In this document: in pieces, positions 60,523-64,000 of the stretch | Layout of the letters: every line of letters starts with the position of its first letter | Position numbering within the stretch: position 1 is the stretch's first letter | Assembly: GCF_900582195.1 (NCBI RefSeq) | Contig: NZ_UTHA01000171.1 | Span: 20,558 to 84,557, forward strand | Origin: Pseudomonas viridiflava | GTDB taxonomy: Bacteria; Pseudomonadota; Gammaproteobacteria; Pseudomonadales; Pseudomonadaceae | Direction of reading: 5' to 3' | Length of the DNA stretch: 64,000 bases | Notes under the pieces: model-generated | The model's input: the letters and a program-made list of their open reading frames with translations, nothing else | The model's database searches: none | What the model was told of the DNA's origin: nothing | Program-made: the position numbers and the translations under genes

Positions 60523-61164
60523 TCAGCCAAACAGTCCTGCGGCGATATTGATTGAAAATCCGAGTATCGCTGTGTTGAAAACAAACCCGATCAACGACTG
60601 CGCCAGCACGATTTTACGGATATCCCGCGTTGCCACCCCGACATCGGCAGTCTGCACTGCCACACCGATGGTGAACGAGAAGTACAAGAAGTCCCAATAG
60701 TTGGGCGTGGTCAGACCTTCGGCAAAGCGCAGCGCTGGTTCCTTGCCATCCCAGGTGTAATACAACCTCGCGTAGTGCACGCAGAAAATCACCCCGATCA
60801 GCAGCCACGAACCAATTACCGTCAGCGCGGTAAAACCGTAGTGCATGAGCTTGCGCGTGGTTTCCAGATCCTTGCTGCCCGCCAGTTCGAAGGTGATGGT
60901 CGCCAGACTGGCCAGCGCGGCAATGCACACCACAAACAACACCAGCCTGGCGTTTTCGTCTTCGACTTCAGCGATGCGTTTGACGTCCGGGGCCTTGGCG
61001 CGCACGGTCAGCCAGAACATCAGGATCAGGTAAGTCCAGACACCGGCGTTCCAGCCGATGAGGATTTTACTGACGATGGAATCGGCGGGGGTCAGGAGTC
61101 CGGTGGCGAGGCCGAGCAGGGTGGCGGCGGAGAGGCGAGGGTGGGTGCGGGCGAGGAAGCGCAT
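60523..61164 (-). CDS. DUF1345 membrane protein
   Basis: The 213-residue protein has five predicted membrane segments (LSAATLLGLATGLL; NAGVWTYLILMFWLTV; LVLFVVCIAALASLATITFEL; YGFTALTVIGSWLLIGVIF; LAQSLIGFVFNTAILGFSINIAAGL) and the family segment NYWDFLYFSFTIGVAVQTADVGV. DUF1345 proteins are of unknown function. It is a single leftward gene. The start at 61164 has TCGAGTCCCC and no strong site, so the exact start is tentative. Confidence 0.85.
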   Translation of the reverse strand: MRFLARTHPRLSAATLLGLATGLLTPADSIVSKILIGWNAGVWTYLILMFWLTVRAKAPDVKRIAEVEDENARLVLFVVCIAALASLATITFELAGSKDLETTRKLMHYGFTALTVIGSWLLIGVIFCVHYARLYYTWDGKEPALRFAEGLTTPNYWDFLYFSFTIGVAVQTADVGVATRDIRKIVLAQSLIGFVFNTAILGFSINIAAGLFG

Positions 61165-61247
61165 GGGGACTCGATGGGCCAGGGTGGTTCAGACACCTTA
61201 GCCCAGCGGTGCAGGATATGACCACTGACTCGAGTTATGAAGATCCC

Positions 61248-61337
61248 TGTGGGAGCGAGCCTGCTCGCGAAGGCGTCGGTACATTCAAAATTGATGTTGA
61301 CTGACCGGACGCATTCGCGAGCAGGCTCGCTCCCACA
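61248..61337. repeat. REP pair, TGTGGGAGC arms outward, 42-base core
   Basis: REP copies at 61248-61271 and 61314-61337 are inverted and enclose 42 bases containing GATGTTGA and CCGG, the same as at 40691-40780. It lies between the DUF1345 gene and the RND permease. Confidence 0.93.
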
Positions 61338-61344
61338 ATTGGTA

Positions 61345-64000
61345 TCAGTGCGGTTTGGTGAATCGTTGTACGAGCTTCATGACCACGACGAAGAACACGG
61401 GGACGAAGATGACTGCCAGCGTCGCGGTGATCATCCCGCCAATCACGCCAGTACCGATCGCCTGTTGGCTTGCCGAGCTGGCGCCAGTGGCAATGGCCAA
61501 TGGCACTACACCGAGAATGAACGCCAGCGAAGTCATCACGATCGGCCGCAGACGCAAACGCGCCGCCTGCAACGTTGCATCGATCAGGTCGTGACCTTCG
61601 TCATACAGGCTCTTGGCAAATTCGATGATCAGGATCGCGTTCTTCGCCGACAGACCGATGATGGTGATCAGCCCAACCTTGAAGAACACATCGTTGGGCA
61701 TGCCGCGCAACGTCACCGCCAGCACCGCGCCGAGCACGCCCAGCGGCACCACCAACAACACCGAAGTCGGAATCGACCAGCTCTCGTACAGCGCCGCCAG
61801 ACACAGAAACACCACCAATAGCGACAAACCGAGGAGGATTGGCGCCTGGTTGCCAGACAAGCGTTCCTGCAACGACAGGCCGGTCCATTCCTGACCCAGA
61901 CCTTTCGGGCCCTGCGCCACCAGACGTTCGATTTCCGCCATGGCCTCACCGGTACTGTGCCCCGGTGACGGTTCGCCGGAAATCGCGATCGCCGGATAAC
62001 CGTTGTAACGGGTCAACTGCGCCGGGCCCTGAATCCAGTTGGCCTGCACGAACGCCGACAGCGGCACCATGTGCCCGGTGTTGTTGCGCACATGCATTTT
62101 CAGCAGATCGGCCACCTGGCTGCGCTGATCTCCTTCGGCTTGCACGACGACACGTTGCATGCGCCCCTGATTGGGGAAGTCGTTGATGTAGCTGGAACCG
62201 ACGGCAGTGGACAGCACGTTGCCGATATCGGCAAACGATACGCCCAAGGCATTCGCCTGCTTGCGGTCGACCACCAATTGCACTTGCGGCGCTTCGGCCA
62301 GTGCACTCTCGCGCACGTTCATCAGCACCGGGCTTTTCTCGGCTGCCGCGAGCAGTTCGGTGCGCGCCTGCATCAAGGTCGCATGGCCGAGGCCGCCGCG
62401 ATCCTGCAAGCGGAATTCGAAACCGCTCGATGTGCCGAGGCCATCCACGGGCGGTGGCAGCACCGAGAACGCCATGGCGTCCTTGATCTCGCTCAGCGCG
62501 ATGTTGGCGCGATCGGCAATCGAGCTGGCGGCATCATCGCTGCTGCGCTGCGACCAGTCCTTCAGTGTCGAGAACGTCAGCGCCGCGTTCTGGCCGCTAC
62601 CGGAGAAGCTGAAACCGAGGATCACCACCGTGTCACTGATCCCCGGCTCGCCGGCGTTATGCGCCTCAAGCTGTTCAGCCACGGCCACCGTACGGTTCTT
62701 GGTCGCACCGGGCGGCAGTTGAATATCCGTGATGGTGTAGCCCTGATCTTCCACCGGCAGGAACGAGGAGGGCAGACGCGCAAAGCACAGGCCCAGCCCT
62801 ACCAGCAGCACAACATAGATGAGCAGGTAGCGGCCGCTGCGTTTCAGCGCATAGCCGACCCAGCCCTGATAACGATCAGTCAGGCGCTCGAAGCGGCGGT
62901 TGAACCAGCCGAAGAACCCGGATTTCTCATGATGTTCGCCCTTGGCAATCGGCTTGAGCAGCGTCGCGCATAATGCCGGCGTGAGGGTCAGGGCGAGGAA
63001 CGCCGAGAACAGAATCGACGTGGCCATCGACAGCGAGAACTGCTGGTAAATCACCCCGACCGAGCCTTGCATGAACGCCATCGGAATAAACACTGCGACC
63101 AGCACCAGCGTGATGCCGATGATCGCGCCGGTGATCTGCGTCATCGCCTTGCGCGTAGCTTCCTTGGGCGACAAGCCCTCGGTGGCCATGATCCGTTCGA
63201 CGTTCTCCACCACGACGATGGCGTCATCCACCAGAATGCCGATGGCCAGCACCATGCCGAACATAGTCAGCACGTTGATCGAGAAACCCAGCGCGAGCAT
63301 GGTTGCGAACGTGCCCATCAGCGCCACCGGCACTACCAGTGTCGGGATCAGCGTGTAACGCACGTTCTGCAGAAACAGGAACATCACCGCGAACACCAGC
63401 AACATCGCTTCGCCCAAGGTGTAAACCACTTTGGTGATGGAGACTTTGACGAACGGTGAAGTGTCGTACGGGATCTTGTATTCCACGCCCGCCGGGAAGT
63501 AGCGCGACAGTTCATCCATCTTCGCCCGCACCAGCGTCGCGGTGTTCAGTGCGTTGGCACCGGGCGACAATTGCACGCCGACGGCGGTGGACGGTTTGCC
63601 GTTGAGACGCGTACCGAACTGGTATTCCTGACTGCCGATCTCGACCCGCGCGACGTCACCGATGCGCACGGTGGAGCCGTCGCGATTGGCCTTGAGCACA
63701 ATGTCGGCGAACTCTTGCGGCGTCGACAACTGACCTTTCACCAGAATGGTCGCAGTGATTTCCTGGCTGGACGGATTGGGCAAATCACCGATGCTGCCGG
63801 CGGACACCTGAGCGTTCTGCGCGACGATGGCTTCATTGACGTCAGCCGGTGTCAGGTTGAACGCGATCAGCTTCTGCGGATCGATCCAGATGCGCATGGC
63901 CCGCTCGGCGCCATACAACTGCGCCTTGCCGACGCCCTCCAGACGCTTGATCTCGTTCATCACGTTGCGCGCCAGATAATCACTGAGCGCCACGTCATCG
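61345..64000 (-). CDS. RND multidrug efflux permease (HAE1 family), 3-prime part
   Basis: About 885 C-terminal residues are visible; the start lies past the right edge, and comparison with AcrB puts the first visible residue near position 160. The proton-relay residues are present: the adjacent Asp pair in GILVDDAIVVVENVERIM and the Lys in GLSAKNAILIIEFAK. Pore and docking segments such as LFLQNVRYTLIPTLVVPVALMGTFA and the central PGATKNRTVAVAEQLEAH are typical of Mex/Ttg-type pumps. It exports drugs from the periplasm and inner membrane. Which Mex system it is cannot be told, as the adaptor and outer-membrane genes are not visible. Confidence 0.95.
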   Translation of the reverse strand, partial: DDVALSDYLARNVMNEIKRLEGVGKAQLYGAERAMRIWIDPQKLIAFNLTPADVNEAIVAQNAQVSAGSIGDLPNPSSQEITATILVKGQLSTPQEFADIVLKANRDGSTVRIGDVARVEIGSQEYQFGTRLNGKPSTAVGVQLSPGANALNTATLVRAKMDELSRYFPAGVEYKIPYDTSPFVKVSITKVVYTLGEAMLLVFAVMFLFLQNVRYTLIPTLVVPVALMGTFATMLALGFSINVLTMFGMVLAIGILVDDAIVVVENVERIMATEGLSPKEATRKAMTQITGAIIGITLVLVAVFIPMAFMQGSVGVIYQQFSLSMATSILFSAFLALTLTPALCATLLKPIAKGEHHEKSGFFGWFNRRFERLTDRYQGWVGYALKRSGRYLLIYVVLLVGLGLCFARLPSSFLPVEDQGYTITDIQLPPGATKNRTVAVAEQLEAHNAGEPGISDTVVILGFSFSGSGQNAALTFSTLKDWSQRSSDDAASSIADRANIALSEIKDAMAFSVLPPPVDGLGTSSGFEFRLQDRGGLGHATLMQARTELLAAAEKSPVLMNVRESALAEAPQVQLVVDRKQANALGVSFADIGNVLSTAVGSSYINDFPNQGRMQRVVVQAEGDQRSQVADLLKMHVRNNTGHMVPLSAFVQANWIQGPAQLTRYNGYPAIAISGEPSPGHSTGEAMAEIERLVAQGPKGLGQEWTGLSLQERLSGNQAPILLGLSLLVVFLCLAALYESWSIPTSVLLVVPLGVLGAVLAVTLRGMPNDVFFKVGLITIIGLSAKNAILIIEFAKSLYDEGHDLIDATLQAARLRLRPIVMTSLAFILGVVPLAIATGASSASQQAIGTGVIGGMITATLAVIFVPVFFVVVMKLVQRFTKPH

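Noticed and set aside
40691..61337. CRISPR array
   Set aside because: The repeated sequences are inverted REP pairs far apart, not regularly spaced direct repeats, and there are no cas genes.

Overview
The window is a stretch of chromosome from a fluorescent pseudomonad (Pseudomonas fluorescens group). The evidence is the gacA-uvrC-pgsA-tRNA block, an MvaT/MvaU-family nucleoid protein, a complete 2-ketogluconate (kgu/ptxS) locus with textbook PtxS palindromes, 4-hydroxyphenylpyruvate dioxygenase of the 358-residue Pseudomonas type, and many copies of the short GTGGGAGCGAGC-type REP sequence. Both ends cut through genes: a carbon-nitrogen hydrolase on the left and an RND efflux permease on the right.

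Layout. 0-4.6 kb: hydrolase fragment, GNAT acetyltransferase, gacA, uvrC, pgsA, then tRNA-Gly(GCC), tRNA-Cys(GCA) and tRNA-Leu(UAA). 4.5-6.2 kb: three small unknown proteins and the internally deleted remnant of an ABC-F ATPase. 6.3-10.1 kb: topoisomerase IB and modABC behind a perfect ModE-type palindrome. 10.1-14.3 kb: nitronate monooxygenase-like protein, AcuI/YhdH-type oxidoreductase, and the alkylation-repair pair alkB-ada; this Ada has lost three of its four zinc cysteines. 14.4-16.5 kb: small proteins and two lipoproteins. 16.7 kb: galU.

17.6-26.5 kb is the most distinctive region. It is a co-directional, partly translationally coupled cluster, visibly richer in A+T than its flanks, lying between galU and gor, which are close neighbours in other pseudomonads. 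It encodes the three enzymes that turn chorismate into 4-amino-4-deoxy intermediates of 4-aminophenylalanine (papA, papB, papC), an alpha-oxoamine synthase, an NPPY-type methyltransferase, a DAO-fold FAD oxidoreductase and a 14-TM exporter. From memory, this gene content matches the papABC-papDEF pyrazine pathway reported from P. fluorescens SBW25, so the general system is probably described already; the locus, the RNA structure before the exporter and the methyltransferase chemistry are the parts worth study.

26.6-30.1 kb: gor, then a KfrA-like coiled-coil DNA-binding protein divergent from a lone tyrosine recombinase. 30.2-41.8 kb: ahpC, ahpF, gloA, a secreted DUF4946-like protein, mvaU, a CSS-motif/EAL phosphodiesterase, a LysR regulator with a divergent EamA exporter, hpd, rarD and an aldo/keto reductase. 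42-46 kb: MFS transporter, CdaR-type regulator and glycerate kinase. 46-49 kb: chemoreceptor and aminotransferase. 49-54.5 kb: kguD-kguT-kguK-kguE and ptxS, all leftward, with identical PtxS operators before kguE and ptxS. 54.7-60.5 kb: a 949-residue all-beta protein of unknown function followed by a classical autotransporter. 60.5-64 kb: DUF1345 membrane protein and the RND pump.

Six paired REP sequences (REPIN-like) lie between 40.7 and 61.3 kb and none was seen in the first 40 kb; one forms the end of the kguK reading frame. No CRISPR array, insertion sequence, rRNA or prophage was seen.
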